From NCBI GenBank assembly GCA_021234155.1, contig JAJEKV010000052.1, positions 2,910,254-2,974,253 on the forward strand: a DNA stretch of 64,000 nt. Direction: 5' to 3'. The notes below the pieces were generated by a model. That model was given only the letters and a program-made list of their open reading frames with translations. It ran no database searches and was not told the origin of the DNA. Source of the stretch: Isoetes taiwanensis. Taxonomy: Eukaryota; Streptophyta; Lycopodiopsida; Isoetales; Isoetaceae. Position 1 is the first letter of the stretch, and every line of letters begins with the position of its first letter. Below, one piece after another: positions 43,199-54,258 of this stretch. The position numbers were made by a program, and so were the translations under genes.

Positions 43199-44002
43199 AT
43201 GGATGCAAAGAAGGCACTCCTCTTAGGGGCGCTACTCTGTCACTTAAGTGTGTTAGTTCATGGAGCAACATATTATGTTTTAGCATCCATGACACCAAAT
43301 GCAAGCGACACATTTCCACAGTTCAACGGTTTTCTTGCTTCGCCAAATGATGTGTATTTGCTGGCGTTGGAAATAACAAACACAGCAGGGACAGGGATGT
43401 TGTGTTATGTGGTAGAGGCAAATTTTACAGGGCAAACCGCAATTATTGGAAGGTGGGGAGGGGTGACAATGCTGGGGGATTACTCTGAGAAGGATGTGTG
43501 TGAACTTGTGTTGGATGATGGTGGATATATTGCAGTGGAAACCTATGGCTACTCTCACAACATCTACAATCTCACAAGTTATCAGGCTGCTCACATGGCT
43601 GATGTCAAATTTTACCTGGACAACGATGGAACCATTTGGGTTTTGCCTAATGACACCACCACTCCATCTGCCTCCCCCCCGCCTCCTCCTGCCTCCCACC
43701 CTCCGCCTCCTGCTGCCTCCCACCACCCCTCCGCCTCCTTCTACAGCATCTCCTTCTGCCTCCTCCCCTCCGCCTCCTCTTGCCTCCCCCACCTCCCCCC
43801 CTCCTCCTCCTAGTAGAACCGATATATACCAAAACAGGTAAGTAACTACATTTCTCGAGGTCTTTTCCTTTTTTACTTGTTGACTTCTCTTACTAACACT
43901 CTCCTCTGTTTTCAATCTTTTTGCAGTTCTCCTCCTCTCTCCAAATTCTATCTTCCATCCATTTTGTTTTCTCTCTTGCTGCTTTGTAAAATTGCATTCT
44001 AA
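43199..44002 (+). CDS. Secreted lectin-like protein with proline-rich stalk and probable GPI anchor
   Basis: Exon 1 is 43199-43837, the intron 43838-43926 (GTAAGT to TTGCAG) and exon 2 43927-44002. The start MDAKK is followed by the hydrophobic core LLLGALLCHLSVL and HGATYY, a signal peptide. Residues about 25-150 resemble a bulb-type (GNA-like) lectin: SPNDVYLLALEITNT, CYVVEANFTG, CELVLDDGGYIAVETYG, VKFYLDNDGTIWVLPN. Potential N-glycosylation sites include NAS, NFT, NLT and NDT. A Ser/Pro-rich part (SASPPPPPASHPPPP, then SPSASSPPPPLASPTSPPPP) recalls extensin-type cell-wall stalks. Exon 2 gives NSSPPLSKFYLPSILFSLLL then LCKIAF and a stop, a typical GPI-attachment signal. One frameshift is needed near 43715-43735 in the C-rich tract, so the gene is either just broken or misread there. 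Location would be plasma membrane or cell wall. An in-frame ATG lies upstream at 43082, but the signal peptide argues for 43199. Confidence 0.65.
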
Positions 44003-44190
44003 TTTCAATAACAGTTAATTCAATTTGGAGATTGGAATAATTGTAAATGCATTACTAGCTATCTCTGCTTTTCTTCTCTCCAAATTGGAGATTGGAATAA
44101 TGTAAATGCATTACTAGCTATCTCTGCTTTTCTTCTCTCCAATATCATGTGGATTGGGGACTACAATTGCTCTAGACCATAGATGCCAAG

Positions 44191-44779
44191 AAAATGTCTT
44201 AAAATTTATCTACCAAGAAAATGTCTTAAAATTTTAGATTTACATCAATGAATTTGACTAGAACAATTCCTTCTATGCCCAGACTGAAGTATGGCATACT
44301 TGTGCAGTGGAGGATGGTAAAACATGGGATTGAGAAAGGCAAGAATATCTAAGTTCTATGTCTAGCGATGTTAACAATTTAACTTTTGACATGGATCATA
44401 ATCACTTTCATGCTTGATCCTTTACACATGAGGGACTTTTGAACATTTTCTCATTTAATTAAGGAAAAGTTCTCTCTTTATCGTCTCAGTTCACAAACAC
44501 AGTTCACAAACACAAAGGAGTCCGAAAAAAAAAACTGCTATAGAAAGAAACGAATAAAGTCATGGTCATGCCCTCAACAATTGTAAAAGACAAAACCATG
44601 GAAAAAGTCTTCTTAGCTAAACTCAAAAAAGGGGCTTTAAGTTTTTGTTATCTTTAATGGGTCCCAGGCCACATTTACAATCATGCAAGTAACTACAAGG
44701 ATGTCAACAACTAGGGTCTTTGATTCATGAATCGTGGACCACATCGTGACCAATTCATAACTAAACATTTCTTTATATC
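44191..44779. other. Spacer between copies A and B, no gene seen
   Basis: AT-rich DNA with no coding signal I can support. Confidence 0.6.
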
Positions 44780-45000
44780 TAACGCAATTAAAAGTGTCTA
44801 AAGAATTAACCACATGGGGAGAACAATATCTAGGATTCCTCTCAATTGACAATGTTGGTGAACGACATAATTAGGTTTCATGAAACACTACCACTTTCAT
44901 TTCAATATCCACTGTCATTTCAATATACATTTAAACATTATATTAGCCCTACGCTAAACATGCATGTCAATGATTACAATATGGTCTATAAAATTTGGGT

Positions 45001-45041
45001 GTCCGTGGACGTTAAAAAAACTATTCTATTCTATTCTATTC
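45001..45041 (+). mobile_element. LINE 3'-tail micro-insertion (about 41 bp)
   Basis: The sequence GTCCGTGGACGTTAAAAAAA followed by (CTATT)n matches the last bases and the tail of the LINE copies at 16.2, 24.6 and 26.8 kb (CTCCGTGGACGATAAAA, then TTCTA repeats). Copy A lacks it at the same place, where it reads ATATATGCATTTATCC. This is an extremely short 5'-truncated insertion. Confidence 0.75.
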
Positions 45042-45600
45042 TTCCAGAATAACACCAACAAAGCATCTTTAAGTAATGTAATTTCTATCCCTTGTAGCAT
45101 AGTGCAAATAATGTTGTTCTTTTATTACTCTTTGTCTTCGTGGATGACATATCACATCTCCACCGGCAAGTTGCTAAGCATACAGAATTCGCAAGTTTCA
45201 AAAGTCGATTCTGTTCATTCACTATTTCTATGGTATAGCATTGACATGGTGTTTTATGTCCTTCCTTAGTTCGTTCCTTGGAAAGACTAAGCAATAAATT
45301 CCCTATCAAGAACTTAGGCTTTTTTCCACAGTTATTGACATGTTGTTTTATGTCCTTTCTTAGTTCCTTCCTTGGAAAGACTAAGCAATAAATTCCCTAT
45401 CAAGAACTTAGGACTTTTTCCACAGTAGTCCCAAAATACTACTGCCATATACAATATACGACACTATTTGTGACTCAGGGCTAAAAATGAGACACATAAA
45501 CTTAACTTGCTTTTCCACTGCATGGTAGTCTTAAAATATGACACCACTACCCTAGTGGAAAACCATGAAAAAATAATTAGTTATGTATTCAAATAAGACT

Positions 45601-45650
45601 AGGTGTTTTATTTTACGGCGGGGAAATCCCCCGAAATAAAATAAGACACC
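45601..45650. repeat. Hairpin in copy-B-specific insert
   Basis: The arms GGTGTTTTATTTTACGGCGG and CCGAAATAAAATAAGACACC pair around GGGAAATCCC. The insert of about 285 bp that holds it is missing from copy A and may be a small foldback element. Confidence 0.8.
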
Positions 45651-45839
45651 ATTTACAATCTGATAAAATATGTGTCTTTTAGAGATACAACTACCATGGA
45701 AAAAAGGCCTTATTTGTCGTAATGTAAAAGGGAACTTGTAGACCCCATTTTTGTGGGCAGAGAATTTGTCGAAATTCAAAATCTGGGTCGTAAGGTTTGT
45801 TAAGGACCTATAGAAATAGGCTTCAAGGGTTTTTTAGTT

Positions 45840-46033
45840 GAGCGGGTTTATATTTGAACCAGTTTTAAATCAACCACGGTCATGTTTGAACCAGCTTTAA
45901 ATCAGAAAAACTCCATGTGTTTTTTCTTTCATAATAGCTTTAACATGACAACATAAAAAATTCTCTAAATCTACAAACACCCCATGTATTTTCTTTGGCT
46001 CAAACATGATCATGGTTGATAAATAAGGCGCTC
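45840..46033. mobile_element. MITE, copy 2
   Basis: Same family as 28488-28669. The right end, read inverse, is CCGAGCGCCTTATTTATCAAC and runs on to CATGTTTGAGCC. The left end starts GAGCGGG, with a small internal rearrangement before ATCAACCACGGTCATGTTTG. The flanks are TTTTTAGTT (45831-45839) and TTTTTAGTG (46034-46042), a 9-bp duplication with one mismatch. In copy A the same place (about 42255-42283) keeps only a short remnant, TTGAGCTTCTTATGATAAAT then AAGATACTC. Confidence 0.75.
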
Positions 46034-47274
46034 GGTTTTTAGTGTTCTACATGATTTGGAATCTTAGGTGCCAAGTAGGTTTCTGAAAGGCTAAGTAGTT
46101 TTGAAGGCTCTGTGTTATTACCTTTTCCAAAAGAGCACCTCATTCCTGTCCTAATATCTTATTTATTGCTAAAAACAAGTAAGATTCATTGTTGGGAGAG
46201 TATGAGCTATGGAAATGAAACAGTCGAATCCATAGCCATGGATGAAAAGATAACATATGCACCTTCACACTGATTCACAGCAAAAAAGCCCCAATTAGCA
46301 CAGTTCCTTTCTGCCCATTTCTCTTTCAGGGGACCTTATTTATAGTCATAATGATTGATTGACTTGGCATGGCTTTGCCATGACAGCTACTTGGATGCTT
46401 CATGCGTGTTGGATGTTTACCTTTATTTGATGTAGAAGCTACAGTTCAGGATAGTTAAGAATGGGTGATTATGCAATTTAGGCTTCTAATTTGATCTAAA
46501 TGCGGGTGTTCAATCTTACAGAGCTAAGGTGCTACATATGCACAATGCAGCATGCAAATTGTTGGGGGGCCATTATGTTTCTTTAGCTCACGAAAAATAG
46601 AAGCAAATTTTCACCTTTATCCCCACAAATATTCTGGATGGTCCTTAAAGTAAGCATCATAAACAACATTCTACAATTCCATTCTCAAAGAGCTTTGTTG
46701 CATTTCCTTTGTCACCCTCTTGGGCCTCAAATATGGCCCAGACAAGCCAAGTTCACCTGTTATTTGAGCTTGCTTGTAGCCCTTTCTATAAACAAGGAAG
46801 TTCATATTCATAAAATTTGGAATACCAATAGATAACAGATGCTACGTTCCTTAATGTCACAAAATATTTGCCCTAATTATTAATGCTCAAGCAGGACAAG
46901 GAACTACAACAAATTAAAATGTAATATATTTAACTGCACATGGTTATACTAGCTAGCAATCTAGCTATGAAGTATCTGCAATGCTTCTTCCAGCCTCCAT
47001 ACGAGCACGTGCCTAATATTCAACAAGCCCTTTTTGGGTTTATTTGTTTAGTCTTTGTAATGCACTCACTAGCCATCCAGTGATAAAAGTCTTCGTTTTC
47101 AGCATGAAGTTTGGCATATACCTAATTGTAGGAAGGCAACATCCAAGATGTTTCCTCTAATACGCCCAACAGCTAAAGCAAAGTTAACGAACAATGCAAG
47201 CAAATTAACCAAAAATAAAACAAAATAAATGAGGGGATTAAAGGGCCAAAAAGGTCCACAATTTGAGAGCAGAG

Positions 47275-48029
47275 ATGGATGAAAAGAAGGCACTCCTCTT
47301 AGGAGCATTACTGTGTCACTTGTGCAACATATTATGTTTTTGCATCCATGACACCAAATGCGGTGGACATTTTCCTGAAGTCGCCAAACAATGTCTATTG
47401 CCTGTATATGGGAATAACAAGCACAGCAGGGGCAGGGATGCAGTGCTATCTGGCAGAGGCAAACCATCAAACTGCTAAGCTTATTCAAAAGTGGGGAGGG
47501 GTGACAATGCTGGAAGATTACTCTGCCAGTGATGTGTGTTCACAATTATAGGTTGACTTGAGAACGGAGATTTGTGACCATATTTGTGATAAAGTGTCAT
47601 GTACTAAAATAAAAAAAATGCATGTAGTTAACTTTTTCTCCCTCTTGCCGCCTCATTATTAGGTTCCACAATTTGCTATTTTAATTAGAAAATACAAAAA
47701 AAATTGACTGTCAATTTTTGGCGAAAAGCCCAATACATATGGGTCTCATGGCCGTTGATTTTTTTTTTTCATCCTTTGCACGACTCTTCTTGTATGCCGA
47801 TGGCTTCCCTTCCACACCCCCTTCCTCCTCCTACCAGCAGAACTAGTATACTCCAAAACAGGTAAAGTAGATATGGTCCAATTCAAGGTTTCTTCATTTT
47901 CATATTTTTTTTTACTTCTAACACTCTCTTTTGTTTTCAATCATTTTTTGCAGTGATGCAGCTCTCTCCAACTTCTATCTTCCATTCATTTTGTTTTCTC
48001 TTTTGCTACTTTGCAACATTGCATTCTAA
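47275..48029 (+). pseudogene. Lectin-like/proline-rich GPI protein, copy B, broken
   Basis: The paralogue of the gene at 43199. It keeps MDEKKALLLGALLCHL, then after a short deletion ATYYVFASMTPNA in another frame, SPNNVYCLYMGITSTAGAG, CYLAEANHQTAKLIQKW and GGVTMLEDYSASDVCSQL. There the lectin-like half ends in a stop (about 47548) at an inserted AT-rich stretch. The second half of the domain and most of the proline-rich part are missing. The end is recognisable: a donor after CCAAAACAG (47862), an acceptor TTTTGCAG (47953) and the GPI-signal exon NSDAALSNFYLPFILFSLLL then LCNIAF and a stop at 48029. Not functional as it stands. Confidence 0.8.
47547..47613. repeat. Dispersed repeat, partner at 48373-48437
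   Basis: GGTTGACTTGAGAACGGAGA to AAGTGTCATGTACTAAAATA here is about three-quarters identical to GATTGACTGGAGAAGGGAGG to AAGTCTCATGTACTAGAATA at 48373. It marks the start of the insert that cuts the copy-B lectin-like gene. Confidence 0.65.
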
Positions 48030-48140
48030 TTGTTATGTAAATTGCAATACAAAAAATGCAGTGCCAGCTGTCTTTTTTTTCTTTCTGCAACATCATGTGG
48101 ATTGGGAACTACAATTGCTCTAGAACCGTAGTGGACAGAT

Positions 48141-49085
48141 CATGTTTCTAATAGATGCAAACTTGTCTTCTCCTTCAAGATAGATGCAAAAATTTCAATC
48201 TTTATATTGACTTCGTATTTGTTTTGGCTTTTCAAACATTAAGTCCTATTTCATTCCCTTCACATTGTCCTAAATAAACACATATCTAATAACATGTATA
48301 TCATATGACTATTGTACAAACAAAGCTAACCCAATGTGCAACATGACAACTACCAACAAGAGTCACAACTATTATAGATTGACTGGAGAAGGGAGGTTGT
48401 GAGCGTAAATGTTATAAAGTCTCATGTACTAGAATAAAAGATTCGCACTTCAAATGGATCATGTTGCTAAATTGATCCCAAACCTGCCTTTTGCTTCAAG
48501 ACACATTCAAAATTTTCAATCTCTATAGTTGACTTTGTATTTGTTTTGTCTTTCAAATATCTAAGTTCTATTTTATCACTTCCATGGGCACTGTCCTAAA
48601 CAAACACATAATAACAAGCAAATCATAATGAGATGCCTGTCTGGATAGCAAGCGCTGGTTTGTCTGGACACTGCAGAGTGGTTTGTCTGGACAGCAAGCA
48701 TCCACCATTTTTCACATCAGCTGAAGCAGCAAACAAAGTGTGAAACTATAGTAAAACATGGCTTTATTGCATATACATGAGAACATGGTTTCATTGCATA
48801 AATACAAGAGCAAAGCAAGAAATAATCTAGTGATCTTGTGATGAGATTAAGAAGTCATAACTACCCGAGTTGGTGCTGGCATTCACAGGCAAAGACAGTC
48901 TCTCCAACTACCTTCTTCTTACCTTTACATCCCTGTATAAATCGTGCTGGACTTGCTAGGGTATTCCCATTGAAGTCATGCACCGTAGGAGGCAAGGGGC
49001 TAGGCCAATTGCATCATTGCCAAGCAGAAAATGTTCTAGTTGTCCACCAAGTTCTCTAAGCAAGAATTCAGCCTCCTGTGCAATT
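48141..49085. other. No gene seen
   Basis: It contains the second copy of the repeat described at 47547 (48373-48437) and a short tripled motif GGTTTGTCTGGACA-type (about 48640-48700). A coding-like minus-strand piece near 48850-48960 (GCKGKKKVVGETVFACECQH) has no family match that I trust. Confidence 0.5.
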
Positions 49086-49087
49086 TC

Positions 49088-52000
49088 TTTTTTTTTTTTT
49101 TTTTTGTTTGAAGCAAGGTAGGACTTAGTATTCATAGGTAAGGATTACATCATATGGCATACCATGGAAGGTATACTTTTAATATAGATAGCATAGAAAT
49201 CATTAACATGCTTCTTATAAAATGAAAGTTTAAGTAACATCGTAAAGTTTACTGGGCTTCAATAAGATCCTGCAGTGTGAGCTCTGTCACCCTCTTTCTT
49301 CCAAAGATATTCAGCAGCAAATCGAGTTTATCAGCTGGATAATTGGTGAAGTCCAGCAGTACCAACACATGAGCTTCCATTTTCTGTTGCCATTTATGGT
49401 ACATATTCATAAAATATTGTCTCACATTGTTGTGCCTCCATGCATCAGGCCTATTTAGAACCTTTTTTATACCCGAGGCATGAATCATCTCCTGCTTTAG
49501 TTGGATGAACAGATCTTCTTCCTCAATTCTAGAGAGATTTGAGTCTTCATCATCTGAGTTATAAGCCACCCCCATCTCCCTCTCTGCTGCTCCAATCCTA
49601 TTGAGTCTCCTCACTGCACCTGTGCAAGACAACATCACGAAATGTTAGCTTTAGTACAAAAGAATCATACACCCCTTGAAACCTGCCAATGGTGTTCCAC
49701 TCTTTGTCATAATTTTTCCCTTTTACTGCTCTGTGTGCAACTATCGAGTCTATCATTGATGTCAGAAAGGTCTGTTTAATCCAAATCAGATTTGGAGTTT
49801 TATTTTCAATAGCAGCCCAATTCCTATACTTCCAAATTGCCCAACACCTCAAGTATCTTGTTGTATTCAGTAATCTATTGCCAGTGTTTAAGAATTCCAT
49901 TATACAGGAGTCACCAATAGCCCCTCTATTGATTTGTGCAACACAGCTCCAGAATTCTTTGATTACATGACATAGGAAGACATGGTTAGAGGTTTCAATC
50001 TCACCACAACCTAATGGACATACCTCTGAGATTGAGTCATCAAATTTTGCCCTCCTGTAATTAGTAGTTAAACTCTGATGTAAGATTAGCCAACCAAAGG
50101 TTTTAATTTTGTTTGTTGTATAATTCTTTCAACCTTGAGCACAAACAACATCTAGCTTTTTCTCATCACAATTCCAGAGTTGGGTTGCTTTGGATGGTTT
50201 ATGGTTCACCAAATTCTTATATATCTCCTTCACAGAATAGATCTCTTTCCCTTTTAAATGCCACTGGTTGGAACTATCACACAATTCTTCATACTCCTTG
50301 ACCTTATCCATTATGAGATCATAGATCTTCCTATCCAGCTCTGAACCTTTAGTAACCATTGCAATCTCCTCCCATTTTTTTCCAGGCTGTTTCTCCACAT
50401 CTCAAATCACCAATTTTCCTAATAACTGCATTATGCCATTGCATATATTTCTGTGGATGTTGGAGAGCTAAACAATCATTATTGCTACTTACAACACCCG
50501 GGTGCCAAAAAACATTAATGTCCCTGACTTTGGCATCAAGGATCGGAGGCCTATAACATAATGCAGGAGAATTCCAAGCTTCAAACATTCTTTTCAGCAC
50601 ATTAGATGTATTAGGACATGGATTAAATTGAAAAAAGGCTGAATCTAGTAGTTCATGTTTAAGACTGTGGCTGCCTACTAGATATGACTCCTGTATCCAA
50701 TGTCTGATGAGCTTCATTGCTGGGGATGGGGAAGAGTTATGGATAGCTCTCCACACCATCTTGGCAGATAGTGCTTGGGCTTGAATAAATAAGTCTTTAC
50801 ACCCTAATCCTCCCTTTTTTCTGGATTTGCTAAGGTCCCCTCAGGCTACTTTATGTACTCCTTGCCAGATGAATTGCCTGATGGCTGCCTCTATTTTACT
50901 GTGGAGGCCTTATCGAAGAGAAGTAAACATGTGTGCTGCTAATCACTACATTAGCAATCTGCACTCTGCCAGCTAAAGAAAGAGAGGAAGAGGACATACC
51001 TAGTTTCCTTTTTATCCTTGTAATGATTGGGTCCCACAAACCTCGGATAGAGGAATTCAGAGCTAGGGGGATTCCGAGGATTGATGTACCTTCATTTCTA
51101 TTGAGAATCTTGATACCCTGTATCTCAGTTTCCTGTGTATCTAGGATGATTGCACATTTGTTTCTGTTTAGCTTAACACCTGATATGTGGCCAAATCTTT
51201 CCATCACAGTAAGAAAGTTTGAGAGGCTATTATCTTCCTGTTTTAGAAAAACAAAGGTATCATCAGCATATTGCATCAGGGAGAAAGTACCTTCATTACC
51301 TGGCAGCTCCAGATACTTGATATCACCCTTTTCTTGCATGTAAGTTACCAGTTTGGTAACCATCTCTGCTACAATTAAGAAGATGTATAGAGCTAGAGGG
51401 CATCCTTGCCTCACTCCTCTTCTGCATGGGAATTGGTCTGTAGGAGTGCCATTAATCATGATTGCAGATGAGGCCATCATGTTAAATCCGAAAACTTTTT
51501 GATATACCCTTTCTGACAACCCCAAGTGAGCCATTGCCCTTTCCAAGAACTGCTAGCTGATTGTGTCATATGCCCTCTTAAAATCCAGTTTAAGAAGCAT
51601 GCATCTTTGGCTATATAATTTATTCCAATGAAGCCCTTCAGTTGCACCAATATAATTATCCAGGATGTTCCTCTGAGGGAGGAAAGCAGGCTGACAGGGA
51701 TTAATTATCTTCATTAGACTCATCTTCAATCTGTTAGCTAAAATCTTGGCCAACAGCTTATAGGTAGTATTGGTGAGAGATATTGGTCTCCAATCACCAA
51801 AGTTTGCAGGATTTTCAACCTTGGATATGAGGGTAATATGCCGTGCATTAATGGCTGGGTGCAGGTACTTAGCTCTCCAAGCTCCTTGGATGAATAAAGT
51901 GAGATCCTCTTTCATTAAATCCCAGAATTTCATGTAAAATTCAGGCTGAAGCCCATCTGGACCTGGACTTTTTCCATGTGACATAGATTGAAGAGTCTCC

Positions 52001-53109
52001 TTGATCTATTTTTCTTCTGGGACTATGAGCATTTCTTCCTCTTCGATCTGTGAACCTTTGGGAATTTCTGCAAAGAATTTTTCTACTTCTTTCTCATTAA
52101 CCTCATAACTGCTGAAAAGATTTTTATATTCATTATGAAAGAAATTCTGAATATCTACTTGACTGTCCAGGAATCATTTCCAGTAACCTGAATGATCCTA
52201 TTGTTTAGGATTCTACTTTTAGCAATCCGAAAGAAAAAAACTGCACCTGCATCATCCATTTCATTGATATATTTGCATCTACTTTTCACTGCAAGGCTTC
52301 TTGCCTCATCTTCCTCAATGCTTTTCACTTTAGATTCCAATTCGAATTCCTTTTCCTGCCATATTATATTATCCTTATCCTGGAAAAGATTCTTCCTTAT
52401 TTCTCTCATTGCTTCATAAACCTCATGTTTCTCCTTCCTTTTTTTAGTATTCCATTCTCTTCCCCATTCCCTAATCCAACCCTTGACCTGTTTAACCTTC
52501 TGAACAAAGGAGTTCATGGACTCAATAAAGGAAATTATAGGGAGGTGGCTGTAGAAATCTGAGAAGGACTCACAAAATCTTCTGTTATGTAGCATTCCTG
52601 TATTAACTTTGAATGGAATATTTGTCCCTCCTTTTTTTGGCTGTGCCATATTTCCAAGGAACTGATGGAAATGATCTGAAATAGAATTTTCAACATCACA
52701 GGATGTGACCAAGTTGTCCCATCCTTCCAAATCCGAATTCCAAAGGTAAAATCTGTCAAACAGACAGTGTGTCCTTTGATCTCCTTTCCTTTTGTTACAC
52801 CATGAGAACTTATATGTGGAAGAAGGGGGAAAATATACAAAATTGGCCATTAACCTATCCCAAGCCTGTCTCTCCCCCTTAGACATATTCATCTGTTTTC
52901 CCAGCTTTTGATCCCAGGTAGGTGTGTTATTAAAGTCTCCTGCCATCAATCAGTTTTTAGTTTGATGACATAGGATCCAGTTATTGATTTGATTCCATTG
53001 CTCTTCTCTCTCAGCTGGGTCAGTTGATGCGTAAACATTTATTATGCCTATGGTATCCTTTCCTTTTTGCAAAACTGCTACAGTCCACCTACCACCTGGA
53101 TGACTGTAT
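49088..53109 (-). mobile_element. L1-type LINE with endonuclease and reverse transcriptase, decayed and cut by a CACTA
   Basis: Read on the minus strand. The endonuclease C-terminal half (53109-52500) has GGRWTVAVLQKGKDTIGIIN, a TGA stop at 52950-52952 where Trp is likely, then LMAGDFNNTPTWDQKLGKQM, FSWCNKRKG and ISDHFHQF. A linker follows, then the reverse transcriptase: HGKSPGPDGLQPEFYMKFW (51984), NFGDWRPISLTNTTYKLLAK, QPAFLPQRNILDN, LDFKRAYDTIS with stop TAG at 51553, RRGVRQGCPLALYIFLIVAE, the catalytic box LMQYADDTFVFL (about 51270) and SLAGRVQIANVV. The C-terminal zf-RVT region has GGLGCKDL, FGWLILHQSLTTNY and CPLGCGEIETSNHVFLC, and the coding region runs to about 49249. The poly-A tail appears as poly-T on the plus strand (49087-49105). 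A different LINE lineage from the (TTCTA)n-tailed family. The 5' part is missing because a CACTA begins at 53110. Confidence 0.9.
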
Positions 53110-53760
53110 CACTACAAGAGAATGGGGGGTAGAGTGTCGAGCATAGTGGCAAATTTTTTGACACTAGGTGAACCTACTATGTTCCCAAAATGGTCAAAAT
53201 CTTGACACTATATTAGACGTCATCATTGGTCACTGGGGTGACCATCATTGAGTCAAGATTGTGACCAAAAAAATTCGACACTGATAGAGTTTCCGACAAG
53301 GTTGCAACTCGTATTGTGACAAATTAGCATCACCTATGATAGCAGTTTAGTGTCAAGAATATCAAGAAGCATTGTGTTGAGTTGTACCATGGTTTGTGAC
53401 TAGCATATAGCAATGTTACGTAATGATTTGTGACAAAGCTACAAATACATAGTGACGAGCTTTGAGTAATGACTTATATCCAAATTAGACCAAGGTAGTG
53501 ACTATCTTTGGGTTATAACTTGTGACAAAATTACAATAAGGTAGTGACGAGCTTTGGGTTATAACTTGTGACAAAATTATAACAAAGTAATAGCAAGCTT
53601 TAGGTTATAACTTGTGACAAAATTACAACAAGCTAAATAGCAAACTTAAAGAGACACCATTTGTGAAATAGTGTCAACTTATCAACAAAAATTTGTGAAA
53701 AATAGAACACACCCTTCTCGAAATAGTGACAATCTAGCAACTAAACTATGTAAAAAATAA
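53110..53760. repeat. CACTA subterminal repeats (TTGTGACAAAATTACAA type)
   Basis: Many direct copies of AACTTGTGACAAAATTA and GTAGTGACGAGCTTTGGGTT, and inverse-like strings of the type TTGTGACTA, occur in the first 650 bp of the element. Such motifs are the TnpA-type binding sites in this superfamily. They are AT-rich and unlike the CpG-rich repeats of the first CACTA end. Confidence 0.85.
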
Positions 53761-54258
53761 CAGTACAAACACACAAATAATTCATTTCAAATGTGGATTG
53801 CACTTGTCTACATTGTTACTCGAATGCAACAGGCAAGTTTCAATAATAAGAAAAAAGATAAGTTTGATGGTTTTAAGAAAACAAAATAATCAATTGCATT
53901 ATAGATATATAAGGATCATAAACAATAAAGATGAGCATTGAGTTCATGCTTCAAAAAAAAAATTCAACATTGAGCATTGAATTTTCCGAATGTCTCAATA
54001 AAAGAAGGGCCTTTAACTACTTAAAAGTAATAAAATTCAGATTCAGCCCTCTTGATTCTAGAGTCCATCTCCATTTCTTTTGCCTTCATCGTTGTCTTCC
54101 TCCTAATTAGTTCAATGGAGAAATTAGTGTGAATTAGAAGAATTTCATGTAATGCGAATTACTTTGATAGCCCTTCATACCTGTTCTTTATCAGGTTCTT
54201 TATCAGAGTCACTATCAATATAGCAAATATTCTGCATGTATAATATATAAACATAATA
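53761..54258. other. AT-rich spacer inside the CACTA element
   Basis: No gene seen between the subterminal repeats and the minus-strand exons. Confidence 0.6.

Larger units (their letters stand above)
40622..44190. repeat. Segmental duplication, copy A
   Basis: Copy A matches 44780-48140 (copy B) in direct orientation. It begins at AAAGAATTAAACACATGGG in A and AAAGAATTAACCACATGGG in B, and ends at ATCATGTGGATTGGG, ACTACAATTGCTCTAGA. Divergence is much greater than in the 23-27 kb duplication, with many indels, so it is older. It contains the lectin-like/proline-rich gene. A local tandem repeat of about 66 bp lies at its end (about 44020-44150). Confidence 0.9.
44780..48140. repeat. Segmental duplication, copy B
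   Basis: Direct-repeat partner of 40622-44190. Relative to copy A it lacks the 953-bp insert. It gains a 41-bp LINE tail (45001-45041), a second tandem copy of about 100 bp (the stretch TTTTATGTCCTTTCTTAGTT to TTTTTCCACAG, about 45240-45425), a foldback-containing insert (about 45426-45710), a MITE (45840-46033) and an insert in the gene (from about 47549). Confidence 0.9.

Noticed and set aside
43647-43832. Minus-strand Gly/Arg-rich open frames over the proline-rich region
   Set aside because: They are the antisense reading of the CCTCC repeats of the lectin-like gene, with no start context or family match.
53110-53760. Regular spacing of repeats resembling a CRISPR array
   Set aside because: The repeats vary, lack unique equal-length spacers and sit at a CACTA terminus in plant DNA, so they are subterminal transposase-binding repeats.
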